Part shown: in pieces, positions 1 through 5,468 of the stretch
Position numbering within the stretch: position 1 is the stretch's first letter
Layout: the number at the start of each line of letters is the position of its first letter
Assembly (NCBI GenBank): GCA_017472905.1
Contig: JAFUNW010000306.1
Coordinates: forward strand, 1 to 5,468
Length of the DNA stretch: 5,468 bases
Source: Bacteroidaceae bacterium
GTDB lineage: Bacteria; Bacteroidota; Bacteroidia; Bacteroidales; Bacteroidaceae
Direction of reading: 5' to 3'
Position numbers and translations under genes: made by a program
The notes under the pieces: generated by a model
What the model saw: the letters and a program-made list of their open reading frames with translations, nothing else
Told to the model about the DNA's origin: nothing
Databases searched by the model: none

Positions 1-52
1 AACTGTGTGCTCGAAAAAGAATATTACTAACCATAAATTATAAAAGAACGAA

Positions 53-1054
53 ATGGTAAACTACAAAGAATTAGGTCTTGTCAACACCAAAGAGATGTTT
101 GCAAGAGCAATCAAAGGCGGCTACGCTATCCCCGCTTTCAACTTTAACAACATGGAACAATTGCAAGCTATCGTTAAAGCTGCAGTTGAGACCAAGTCTC
201 CCGTTATTTTGCAAGTATCAAAAGGTGCTCGCGATTATGCTAACGCAACCCTGTTGCGCTACATGGCTCAAGGAGCAGTAGAATATGCAAAAGAATTGGG
301 CTGCGAAAAACCCGAAATCGTACTTCACCTCGATCACGGAGACACTTTCGAAACCTGCAAGAGCTGCATTGATTCTGGTTTCTCATCTGTTATGATCGAT
401 GGTTCACACCTTCCTTACGAAGAGAATGTAGCTTTGACAAAGAAAGTTGTTGACTATGCTCACCAATTCGATGTAACCGTAGAAGGCGAGTTGGGCGTTT
501 TGGCCGGTGTTGAGGACGAAGTTTCTTCTGACCACCACACTTACACTGACCCCGAAGAGGTTATCGACTTTGCTACTCGCACCGGTTGCGACAGCTTGGC
601 TATTTCCATCGGTACATCTCATGGAGCATACAAGTTCACTCCCGAACAATGTCACATCGATCCTGCAACAGGCCGCATGGTACCTCCTCCTTTGGCATTT
701 GACGTTTTGGATGCCGTTATGGAGAAACTTCCGGGATTCCCCATCGTATTGCACGGTTCTTCTTCAGTTCCACAAGAAGAAGTTGAAACCATCAACAAGT
801 TCGGTGGTGCTTTGAAAGCAGCTATCGGTATTCCCGAAGAAGAGTTGCGTAAAGCAGCCAAGAGCGCTGTATGCAAAATCAACATCGACTCTGACAGCCG
901 CTTGGCCATGACCGCTGCCGTTCGTCAGGTATTGGCAGAGAAACCGGCAGAGTTCGACCCACGTAAATACCTCGGTCCGGCTCGTACAAACATGGAGAAG
1001 ATGTACAAACATAAAATCATCAACGTATTGGGTTCTGACAACAAGTTGGCTTAA
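53..1054 (+). CDS. fba: class II fructose-1,6-bisphosphate aldolase
   Basis: This 333-residue protein is a zinc-dependent class II aldolase. It cleaves fructose-1,6-bisphosphate to dihydroxyacetone phosphate and glyceraldehyde-3-phosphate, and runs the reverse reaction in gluconeogenesis, in the cytosol. The family signatures are all visible. HLDHGDTFE (92-100) carries the catalytic Asp94 and zinc ligand His95. EGELG (144-148) is the metal/active-site acidic loop. GTSHG (187-191) supplies zinc ligand His190, and LHGSS (233-237) supplies His234. NIDSDSR (277-283) is the phosphate-binding strand. The length matches the longer class II enzymes of Bacteroidales and nothing is missing. The ATG at 53 is the first start, and the N-terminus VNYKELGLVNTKEMF is normal for the family. 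No strong Shine-Dalgarno sequence is seen, only A-rich sequence. The gene appears monocistronic and ends at its own terminator, convergent with the glycosylase gene. The product call is very secure. Confidence 0.97.
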   Translation: MVNYKELGLVNTKEMFARAIKGGYAIPAFNFNNMEQLQAIVKAAVETKSPVILQVSKGARDYANATLLRYMAQGAVEYAKELGCEKPEIVLHLDHGDTFETCKSCIDSGFSSVMIDGSHLPYEENVALTKKVVDYAHQFDVTVEGELGVLAGVEDEVSSDHHTYTDPEEVIDFATRTGCDSLAISIGTSHGAYKFTPEQCHIDPATGRMVPPPLAFDVLDAVMEKLPGFPIVLHGSSSVPQEEVETINKFGGALKAAIGIPEEELRKAAKSAVCKINIDSDSRLAMTAAVRQVLAEKPAEFDPRKYLGPARTNMEKMYKHKIINVLGSDNKLA

Positions 1055-1077
1055 TCCAGACAGACCATACAAAAAGC

Positions 1078-1116
1078 AACAAGCCTGCCTTGAAATTCAA
1101 GGTGGGCTTGTTTTTT
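1078..1116 (+). terminator. Rho-independent terminator of the aldolase gene, possibly bidirectional
   Basis: The arms at 1078-1092 and 1098-1112 form a stem of about 15 bp, with two G-U wobble pairs, closing on the small loop AAATT. A run of six T (1111-1116) starts at the base of the stem. It begins 23 bases after the aldolase stop codon. On the minus strand the same hairpin is followed by GTTG and then TTTTT after a short interruption, so it could also stop transcripts from the convergent glycosylase gene, whose stop codon is at 1181. The bidirectional role is inference. Confidence 0.9.
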
Positions 1117-1180
1117 ATCAGATTACAATTCCTGATTCTCAGGTGAAGAAACAAACAATCGATTATCTCCGAGAAACAAA

Positions 1181-1837
1181 CTAAAAAGTCACAGGAATCG
1201 TTTTTTTCAAAAACAACAATTCTCCGAACAGGTCCATAAACATGGAGACATAAAAGGCTGTTTTCTTCTCCAGAGGCAAGGGATAGGCACGCGAAGAGGA
1301 AGGCATCCGATAAACCCGAAGCATATCTCCATTTTCCCTTTCTACATCAACAAACGAACCCACTTTCGGAAGAAGCGAAAGTCCCAATTGCTCGGATAAA
1401 AGTTCCGTTGCCTTTTGTCCGGTCGTAACGACTGCTCTACACTGAGTCAAATGGCGCAACAACAAGGAGAGGTCTGTAGCTTCCACCACTTCCAAGAATC
1501 TGTCGGAAGCATTCTCTTTCAATCGACAGACGGAAGTAGCCATATCATAGAGTGCTATCCCCTTTTGAGTAAGGAACTGCACGATACGCTCCCGGTCGAA
1601 ACGATGCGTAGCAGCATCTATAAAATAATCCTTGTCCGCATAAAACGAAAGACCGAAGATGCGCCACATGTCATTCTGCATGTTCGGATAAAAGAAATCC
1701 ATCGACCACCGTTTTCGTGGCGGAGGAAAACTACCTAACATCAATAACCGTGCATTCGGAGGCAGAAAAGGCTCCAAAGGATGTAGCTCTACCCTACTGC
1801 TCCACTCTGCGAACGAAGCGTCCGGCTTTCCACTCAT
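1181..1837 (-). CDS. uracil-DNA glycosylase superfamily protein (hypoxanthine-DNA glycosylase-like)
   Basis: This 218-residue protein belongs by motif to the uracil-DNA glycosylase superfamily, base-excision repair enzymes that remove deaminated bases from DNA. Visible motifs are LMLGSFPPP (32-40), corresponding to the GS-x-PG active-site loop; FYPNMQNDMWRIFG (49-62), corresponding to the Y-x-x-x-N-x-F-W block; a TTGQKA strand/turn (138-143); and MPSSSRAYPLPLEKKTAFY (178-196), corresponding to the PSTSPAN...K motif of the hypoxanthine-DNA glycosylase-like (family 6) branch. The usual His of the second UDG motif is replaced by Met178. Substrate preference (uracil, hypoxanthine or other) cannot be read from the sequence. 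The ATG at 1837 overlaps the end of the DUF3256 gene by 44 bases. The next ATG codons (residues 33, 46) would cut into the first active-site motif, and no other start codon lies between, so the overlap is probably real. The final two dozen residues are not recognised. No promoter of its own is seen, so it is probably cotranscribed with DUF3256. Confidence 0.85.
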   Translation of the reverse strand: MSGKPDASFAEWSSRVELHPLEPFLPPNARLLMLGSFPPPRKRWSMDFFYPNMQNDMWRIFGLSFYADKDYFIDAATHRFDRERIVQFLTQKGIALYDMATSVCRLKENASDRFLEVVEATDLSLLLRHLTQCRAVVTTGQKATELLSEQLGLSLLPKVGSFVDVERENGDMLRVYRMPSSSRAYPLPLEKKTAFYVSMFMDLFGELLFLKKTIPVTF

Positions 1838-2462
1838 AACAAATACGGTTGTTTTTCAATAAAGGACGAAGTTTCATTGCATCCTCCGAATCCATATATT
1901 CCGGAGTTGCATACTCAAAATAGAGAAGAGGTTGTTCGGGCGAAAACGAGGCTGTCAACAAACAAATGTCTGCCTTTTTACGGAAATCGCTCCAAAGTTC
2001 CCCCAACGTATCCTCAGCTACCGAGGAAATGGTATCAGGAAGAAAATCGTGACTTTCGGGCCATGATGCAAAAAACTTCTCTGTCGACAACGGCTCCCAT
2101 GCGGTCGAATAAAACCGGATGCGACTGTCACAGGCTTTACCGCACACGGTATGAATCATGGCTACAAGCTGTAAACTATCCGACAGTGGAAGCAGCTTTA
2201 TCTCCACCGAACTCTGAGAAGTCAGTTTCATGGTCAACCAATCATCGGTCAAACCGGTCATTTCGGAATGTCCTCCCATTCGGTTTCGAACCTCGGCTTT
2301 CATGTTGCAATCCAAGAAGTCGATACAATCGGCCCGATTAACTTTGGTCAACATAGGCAATACCGAGTCGGGCATATTCACAAACACCGTTCTTATTTCC
2401 TGTTGAGCCATTCCGGAAACAGCTACACACAGCAGAAACATCAAGCCATATATACGTTGCAT
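1794..2462 (-). CDS. DUF3256 family secreted protein
   Basis: This 222-residue protein has the pattern of the Bacteroidales family DUF3256: MPDSVLPMLTKVNRADCIDFLD after the leader, then MKAEVRNRMGG, LTDDWLTMKLT, KLLPL, a DSRIRFYSTAW block and a C-terminal LRPLLKNNRICYEWKAGRFV. The function of the family is unknown. The N-terminus MQRIYGLMFLLCVAVSGMAQQ is a signal peptide with a likely cut after SGMA, so the protein is exported to the periplasm or outer membrane; no lipobox Cys is present. A TTG two codons upstream (2468) is also in frame, but the ATG at 2462 gives a normal signal peptide and fits the promoter spacing, so I chose it. It is the first gene of a two-gene unit with the glycosylase, which it overlaps. 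Family assignment is confident; the role is not known. Confidence 0.88.
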   Translation of the reverse strand: MQRIYGLMFLLCVAVSGMAQQEIRTVFVNMPDSVLPMLTKVNRADCIDFLDCNMKAEVRNRMGGHSEMTGLTDDWLTMKLTSQSSVEIKLLPLSDSLQLVAMIHTVCGKACDSRIRFYSTAWEPLSTEKFFASWPESHDFLPDTISSVAEDTLGELWSDFRKKADICLLTASFSPEQPLLYFEYATPEYMDSEDAMKLRPLLKNNRICYEWKAGRFVRRVEQ

Positions 2463-2490
2463 ATTCAATCGCTTTTTTACATTTAACGCA

Positions 2491-2523
2491 CAAATGTACG
2501 ACTTTTCACGAAGTCGGACGAAA
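2491..2523 (-). promoter_or_regulatory. candidate Bacteroidetes-type promoter for the DUF3256-glycosylase unit
   Basis: Read on the minus strand, TACATTTG (2491-2498) matches the Bacteroidetes -7 consensus TAnnTTTG exactly. A TTTC (2520-2523), one base off the -33 element TTTG, lies 21 bases upstream. The -7 box is 29 bases from the ATG at 2462, implying a short leader of about 20 bases. There is no other exact TAnnTTTG facing this gene in the rest of the gap. Confidence 0.6.
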
Positions 2524-2693
2524 GTATGCCATATTTTTTCAGTTTATTAGAACTCGTTTGAAAATATCTTCGTGCTTCAACCATCGAAATGACAACTCGA
2601 CATCAGTGCATCGGGCGACTGTTGAATTGAACAATGGCACTCTTTTTTTCATTAATCGGTCGCAAAGAAAAAAGAGCCGGTCGCTCACAAAAA

Positions 2694-2825
2694 TCTGCTG
2701 CACGGCGGAACATTTTTTGCTGGGCAGCAGAAAGAAATCTGCTGCCCAGCAAACGGAAGTCTGCTGCACGGCAGATTTTAGTCTGCTGCACTGCAGATTT
2801 CAGTCTGCCGCACGCACTTTAGAAG
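2694..2825. repeat. six tandem 22-bp units, each containing a 16-bp imperfect palindrome
   Basis: Units begin at 2694, 2716, 2738, 2760, 2782 and 2804, an exact 22-base period with no indels. Each consists of a 16-base core followed by a 6-base spacer. Cores 1 to 5 are TCTGCTGCACGGCGGA, TTTGCTGGGCAGCAGA, TCTGCTGCCCAGCAAA, TCTGCTGCACGGCAGA and TCTGCTGCACTGCAGA. Unit 6 (TCTGCCGCACGCACTT) is degenerate. The outer arms TCTGC/GCAGA remain able to pair (often by wobble) on at least one strand in units 1-5. Spacers are A/T-rich or purine-rich, three of them ending in AG. The array lies 30 bases after the EamA stop and about 195 bases upstream of the DUF3256 promoter. Its function is unknown; candidates are a 3'-UTR structure, a protein-binding array, or a neutral expanding repeat. 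Confidence 0.9.
2716..2753. repeat. perfect 16-bp inverted repeat with 6-base loop
   Basis: Within the tandem array, the arm TTTGCTGGGCAGCAGA (2716-2731) is the exact reverse complement of TCTGCTGCCCAGCAAA (2738-2753), separated by AAGAAA. It is the strongest hairpin in the window. It is not a standard terminator: the sequence after the stem is CGGAAG on the plus strand and AAAAAATG on the minus strand, so no U-run follows it in either direction. Confidence 0.93.
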
Positions 2826-2854
2826 TTAGGATATGGGGAAATCACGTAACGTGC

Positions 2855-3775
2855 TTAGGATGAGCCTAAATAGAGGAAAAACATGCCCAAAATGACGAGC
2901 AAAAGATCTATCGCTTTGCTCGTAAGATTCTTCTCGCGGAAGAAAAGTGCACCACACAGGAACGAAACAACCACACTGCCCCGGCGAATCATGGAGACAA
3001 TGGAAATCATGGCTCCGTCAAGGCTCAAGGAATAGAAATAGACAAAGTCGGCCGCTGAAAGGAAAATCGAAATTAACAAAATGCAACCGTGCCAACGAAA
3101 AGGAGTGGTCGTCCTTCGATGGGGATACCAGAGCAAAAGCATGACAGCTCCCATCATAAAGAACTGATAGATATTGTACCACGACTGCACAAGCATCCGA
3201 TTCAACCCTAAACCGCCCTCATCAACCGGAGCCATCAGGTATTTATCGTAAAGCCCACTTACGGCCCCCAACATCGAAGAGAGCACTACAAAGTAAATCC
3301 ACTTGTCGTGTTTAAAGTCTATCCCCTCTTTCTTCCCACTCTTGCTCAACAAGAAAAAAGAGAGTATCGCCAGCGAAACTCCTATCCACTGATAAAGATT
3401 CAGCCGCTCGCCAAAAACGAGCAATGCTCCAACCAAAACCATGACCGGACGGGTTGCATTAATCGGCCCCACGATAGTCAAAGGGAGATGCTTCATTCCG
3501 AAATATCCGAATGTCCACGATGACAACACAATCAACGATTTCAAAACTACATAACGATGAACATCCCAACCGGCCGTAGGTACATAAAACAATGTATCGG
3601 ACAAAACGCTGTCTGTCGGCAAAGAAAGTAGAATAAAAGGAAGAAATATCAAACTTGAAAACAAGGTATTCAAAAACAATACGGGAATGACCGCATTCCC
3701 CTTTAAAGATTGTTTTTTGAAGACATCATAAAATCCTAATAAAAAAGCAGAAAGAAAAGCAAAAGCCAACCACAT
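2855..3775 (-). CDS. EamA/DMT-family inner-membrane transporter
   Basis: This 306-residue, very hydrophobic protein has about ten predicted membrane segments in two EamA halves of five, the architecture of the drug/metabolite transporter superfamily. The first half ends in the typical PLTIVGPINATRPVMVLVGALLVFGERL (98-125). The second half repeats it as SLDGAMISIVSMIRRGSVVVSFLCGALFFREKNL (251-284), each with the conserved Glu (123, 281) before the final helix. The two halves are joined by a polar linker near 145-158 (SKSGKKEGIDFKHDK). Members export or import small metabolites; the substrate cannot be inferred here. The ATG at 3775 starts directly with the first membrane helix. The gene follows truA after 60 A/T-rich bases (containing a TATATATATA run, 3811-3820) with no visible terminator or consensus promoter, so read-through from truA is likely. 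The 22-bp repeat array begins 30 bases after the stop. Confidence 0.9.
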   Translation of the reverse strand: MWLAFAFLSAFLLGFYDVFKKQSLKGNAVIPVLFLNTLFSSLIFLPFILLSLPTDSVLSDTLFYVPTAGWDVHRYVVLKSLIVLSSWTFGYFGMKHLPLTIVGPINATRPVMVLVGALLVFGERLNLYQWIGVSLAILSFFLLSKSGKKEGIDFKHDKWIYFVVLSSMLGAVSGLYDKYLMAPVDEGGLGLNRMLVQSWYNIYQFFMMGAVMLLLWYPHRRTTTPFRWHGCILLISIFLSAADFVYFYSLSLDGAMISIVSMIRRGSVVVSFLCGALFFREKNLTSKAIDLLLVILGMFFLYLGSS

Positions 3776-3835
3776 AGTTTATTTACATTCTAAAAGAAAT
3801 TACACCTTATTATATATATAGACTTAAACCACCGA

Positions 3836-4591
3836 TTAATCCAAGAACAATTCCTCTGGATAGCCCACATCTTCCAAGAAAAGCGCATGACCGGGAGCAG
3901 AGGTTCCGGCACGCCCCCGATCTTTTGCTTCGATTACTTTGCGGAATCCATCGACTGTAAGTTTCCCTTTGCCCACTTCAAGAAGTGTACCCACAATGGC
4001 TCGCACCATGTTGCGCAGGAAACGATCAGCTTGGATGGTGAAACACCATTCGTTCTCCCCCAGCTGTTTCCAATAAGCCTGCATGATACGGCAATTGTTG
4101 GTCTTCACATCGGTGTGCAACTTACTGAAACTGGTAAAGTCGATGTAGTCGAACAAGGTTTTTGCAGCCTTGTTCATCTGTTCAAAATCGGGAGATTCAC
4201 CCAATATACGGCAAGAATAGAAACGACTGAACGGACTCTTTGACGTAGAGACATAATAATGATAGGTACGATAAGTCGCATCGAAACGTGCATGAGCATC
4301 CGCACGTACTTCGCGAACCTTATATACCGAAATGTCCGGTGGTAAAATGCGATTGAGCTTCTCTGCCACAGCCGCTGTATCCAACGGTTCTTCCCAATCG
4401 AAATGAGCTACCATCAAACGAGCATGCACTCCGGCATCCGTCCGTCCGGCTCCAACGATTTCAACTTCCCGGCGCATAAAAGTAGCCAATGCCTCCATCA
4501 AAGTCTGCTGCACACTGATGCCATTGGGCTGAATCTGCCAACCATGATAGCGCGTACCATCATAAGCCATGTAGATAAAATAGCGATGCAT
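3836..4591 (-). CDS. truA: tRNA pseudouridine(38-40) synthase TruA
   Basis: This 251-residue enzyme isomerises uridine to pseudouridine at positions 38, 39 and 40 of the tRNA anticodon arm. The N-terminal YMAYDGTRYHGWQIQPNG is the TruA signature. The catalytic motif GAGRTDAGVHA (47-57) contains the essential Asp52. FDATYRTYHYYV (103-114) holds the active-site Tyr/Arg region, and RFLRNMVRAIVGTLLEVG (190-207) is the conserved C-terminal RNA-binding/dimer motif. The length is normal for the family. I chose the ATG at 4591, which gives MHRYFIYMAYDG as in related proteins and lies 8 bases after the upstream stop codon; a TTG at 4603 would add four residues and overlap that stop. It sits in a leftward operon, second after the lipoprotein gene, with the EamA transporter downstream. 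All key residues are present. Confidence 0.97.
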   Translation of the reverse strand: MHRYFIYMAYDGTRYHGWQIQPNGISVQQTLMEALATFMRREVEIVGAGRTDAGVHARLMVAHFDWEEPLDTAAVAEKLNRILPPDISVYKVREVRADAHARFDATYRTYHYYVSTSKSPFSRFYSCRILGESPDFEQMNKAAKTLFDYIDFTSFSKLHTDVKTNNCRIMQAYWKQLGENEWCFTIQADRFLRNMVRAIVGTLLEVGKGKLTVDGFRKVIEAKDRGRAGTSAPGHALFLEDVGYPEELFLD

Positions 4592-4599
4592 AGCGAATA

Positions 4600-5274
4600 T
4601 CAACGGGCTGTAATGTGGAAACAGCCTTGCTTAAGTTCATATTTTACATAACAATCGCCTGCCTGACGCAGGTCGCGTAGCACTTCAGCCAAAACCAGCT
4701 TCAACGTGTCAGCTCCTACCTCTTGCAAAGGATATCCCTCCGGATCTTCCACACGGTCGAATCGCTTATAACTGACATCGAATGTGGTTCCGTAGCGATG
4801 TACGGAATTGGACGAAGCATTGACATTGCCCTTGCGCAAGCGCTTCACATCGTCATCGGTTCGAAGCACCGAAGTAACAATGATGCGATACGGATTCAAC
4901 CCCTTGCACGACAAAGAATCTAAAAAATTCCGTCCCAAATTATTCAATAAGGTATAGGCTTGAGGAACCAGATAGGGAATGGAATGAGTCAGGGAATCCA
5001 AATGATAAAATTCGCATGTCGACACCTCTTGTAAGCTACCCACTAACAGTTTGGCTGCCTCTCTGTCTGCAACAGGCGAAACTCCGATTTTCTTGGCCGA
5101 AGCCAAATGGGTGTCGTTTAAATCCGAGAAACTTCGTTTATAACTTACTACCCCACGAATGTTGCGAGGTTCATTCATTTTCATTGGGCGCTCTTTCTCT
5201 TTACAAGATGCCATCATACCAAACAGCACCACTAAAAGCATCCAAGCAGCCGGGAAAAACTCTTTTTTATTCAT
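4600..5274 (-). CDS. DUF5715-type lipoprotein with M15-peptidase-like zinc-ligand motifs
   Basis: This 224-residue protein starts with a lipoprotein signal: Lys-rich start, hydrophobic stretch, then lipobox MASC with Cys24, followed by charged KEKERP. It is expected to be lipid-anchored in the periplasm or outer membrane. The C-terminal half matches the DUF5715 pattern, which resembles peptidase M15 (D-Ala-D-Ala carboxypeptidase/VanY type): TSVLRTDDDVKRLRKGN (134-150), then SVHRYGTTFDV (157-167) like the M15 SxHxxGxAxD motif with candidate zinc ligands His159 and Asp166, and CFHIT (218-222) with candidate third ligand His220. Glu213 is a possible catalytic base, but its spacing differs from the usual E-x-W-H. 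A cell-wall peptide-cleaving role is therefore plausible but unproven. The ATG at 5274 gives a good signal peptide and fits the upstream promoter. It is the first gene of the leftward operon, 8 bases before truA. Confidence 0.85.
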   Translation of the reverse strand: MNKKEFFPAAWMLLVVLFGMMASCKEKERPMKMNEPRNIRGVVSYKRSFSDLNDTHLASAKKIGVSPVADREAAKLLVGSLQEVSTCEFYHLDSLTHSIPYLVPQAYTLLNNLGRNFLDSLSCKGLNPYRIIVTSVLRTDDDVKRLRKGNVNASSNSVHRYGTTFDVSYKRFDRVEDPEGYPLQEVGADTLKLVLAEVLRDLRQAGDCYVKYELKQGCFHITAR

Positions 5275-5302
5275 TAGTTACGAATCTTGAAAAATAAAGT
5301 TG

Positions 5303-5334
5303 CAAAGATAGGCCAAATTTATGGAATTAATAAA
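5303..5334 (-). promoter_or_regulatory. candidate promoter for the lipoprotein-truA-EamA operon
   Basis: On the minus strand TATCTTTG (5303-5310) fits the TAnnTTTG -7 consensus. TTTA (5331-5334), one base off the TTTG -33 element, lies 20 bases upstream. The -7 box lies 29 bases before the ATG at 5274, the same arrangement as at the DUF3256 gene. Confidence 0.6.
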
Positions 5335-5366
5335 GTGTTAAACAAGAAAATATGAGATAAATTGTT

Positions 5367-5374
5367 TATTTTTG
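5367..5374 (+). promoter_or_regulatory. candidate -7 element for the divergent phoH-like gene
   Basis: TATTTTTG on the plus strand matches TAnnTTTG and lies 30 bases before the ATG at 5404. No good TTTG -33 element is seen at the expected spacing (around 5343), so the call rests on the -7 box and its distance to the start alone. Confidence 0.45.
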
Positions 5375-5403
5375 CAACCCAAATCAGTGATTGAAACCCA
5401 AAA

Positions 5404-5468
5404 ATGATAGAAAAGCATATCGTACTAGAAGATATTGACCCCGTAATATTCTACGGCGTGAACAATGC
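5404..5468 (+). CDS. phoH: PhoH family protein, N-terminal fragment (cut by window edge)
   Basis: Only the first 21 codons are inside the window, reading MIEKHIVLEDIDPVIFYGVNN. This closely resembles the start of PhoH-family ATPases of Bacteroidales (IEK-IVLEDIDP-xFxGVNN, followed by a small KH-like region and a P-loop ATPase domain in full proteins). PhoH proteins are cytosolic NTPases implicated in RNA metabolism; their exact role is unsettled. The ATP-binding motifs lie outside the window, so identification rests on the N-terminus only. It is divergent from the lipoprotein operon across a 129-base region that holds promoter-like elements for both. Confidence 0.75.
   Translation, partial: MIEKHIVLEDIDPVIFYGVNN

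Larger units (their letters stand above)
2469..2854. other. 386-base non-coding gap
   Basis: This gap lies between the EamA stop codon and the DUF3256 start. It holds the DUF3256 promoter at its left end (2491-2523), then about 170 bases in which I recognise no gene or RNA, and the 22-bp palindromic tandem array (2694-2825). Between the array and the EamA stop there is a short perfect dyad CACGTAACGTG (2843-2853). Short open frames cross the region on both strands but are products of the repeat and look non-coding. Confidence 0.8.

Noticed and set aside
1..52. Promoter or ribosome binding site of the aldolase gene
   Set aside because: Only A-rich leader sequence is visible; no TAnnTTTG box or clear Shine-Dalgarno sequence, so the promoter probably lies left of the window.
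404..1072. Antisense open frames across the aldolase gene
   Set aside because: They are shadows of a highly conserved gene on the other strand, with no promoter, signal or family resemblance.
2716..2753. Rho-independent terminator
   Set aside because: The stem is strong, but no T-run follows it on either strand; the T-run on the plus strand precedes the stem.
2694..2825. CRISPR array
   Set aside because: Units are contiguous and only 22 bases long with 6-base variable parts; there are no spacers of CRISPR length, no leader and no cas genes nearby.
2843..2853. CACGTAACGTG dyad as a hairpin or operator
   Set aside because: It is a perfect 11-base dyad but cannot form a hairpin with a usable loop, and a single short dyad without a second site or a regulator nearby is not enough to call an operator.
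2534..2868. Overlapping short open frames on both strands with Cys/Ala/Gln-rich peptides in the repeat region
   Set aside because: The period of 22 is not a multiple of three, so the frame shifts every unit; the open frames arise because the unit lacks stops. They have no recognisable start context or family and overlap each other on both strands.
3776..3835. Separate promoter for the EamA gene in the A/T-rich gap after truA
   Set aside because: No TAnnTTTG element is present facing the gene; only a partial match (TAATTTCT) with poor -33 spacing, so read-through from truA is simpler.

Overview
The window looks like ordinary chromosome from a member of the Bacteroidales (Bacteroides or Phocaeicola, or a close relative such as Barnesiella; the genus cannot be resolved from this much sequence). 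The evidence is the presence of DUF3256 and DUF5715-type proteins, promoter-like TAnnTTTG elements of the Bacteroidetes type, weak or absent Shine-Dalgarno sequences, and a PhoH N-terminus typical of the group.

Layout. A plus-strand class II fructose-bisphosphate aldolase gene (53-1054) ends at a strong hairpin/T-run terminator (1078-1116). Everything from 1181 to 5274 is then on the minus strand. Read in the direction of transcription (right to left), it holds a DUF5715-type lipoprotein with M15-peptidase-like zinc-ligand motifs (5274-4600), truA tRNA pseudouridine synthase (4591-3836), a ten-segment EamA/DMT transporter (3775-2855), a 386-base non-coding gap, a secreted DUF3256 protein (2462-1794), and a uracil/hypoxanthine-DNA-glycosylase-like protein (1837-1181) whose start lies inside the DUF3256 gene. 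At the right edge a divergent plus-strand gene begins (5404, cut by the window), most likely phoH.

Transcription units. Lipoprotein, truA and probably the EamA gene form one leftward operon. DUF3256 and the glycosylase form a second, driven from a promoter near 2491-2523 and overlapping by 44 bases. Three promoter candidates (for DUF3256, the lipoprotein and phoH) place the TAnnTTTG element 29-30 bases before the start codon. The aldolase is a separate, convergent glycolytic gene. The genes are housekeeping or conserved-unknown, and they do not assemble into an obvious new multi-gene system.

The one feature that gene content does not explain is in the 2469-2854 gap: an array of six 22-bp tandem units (2694-2825). 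Each has a 16-bp imperfect palindrome (core like TCTGCTGCACGGCAGA) plus a 6-bp spacer, and two adjacent units are exact reverse complements that form a perfect 16-bp stem. It lies just after the EamA stop codon and upstream of the DUF3256 promoter.
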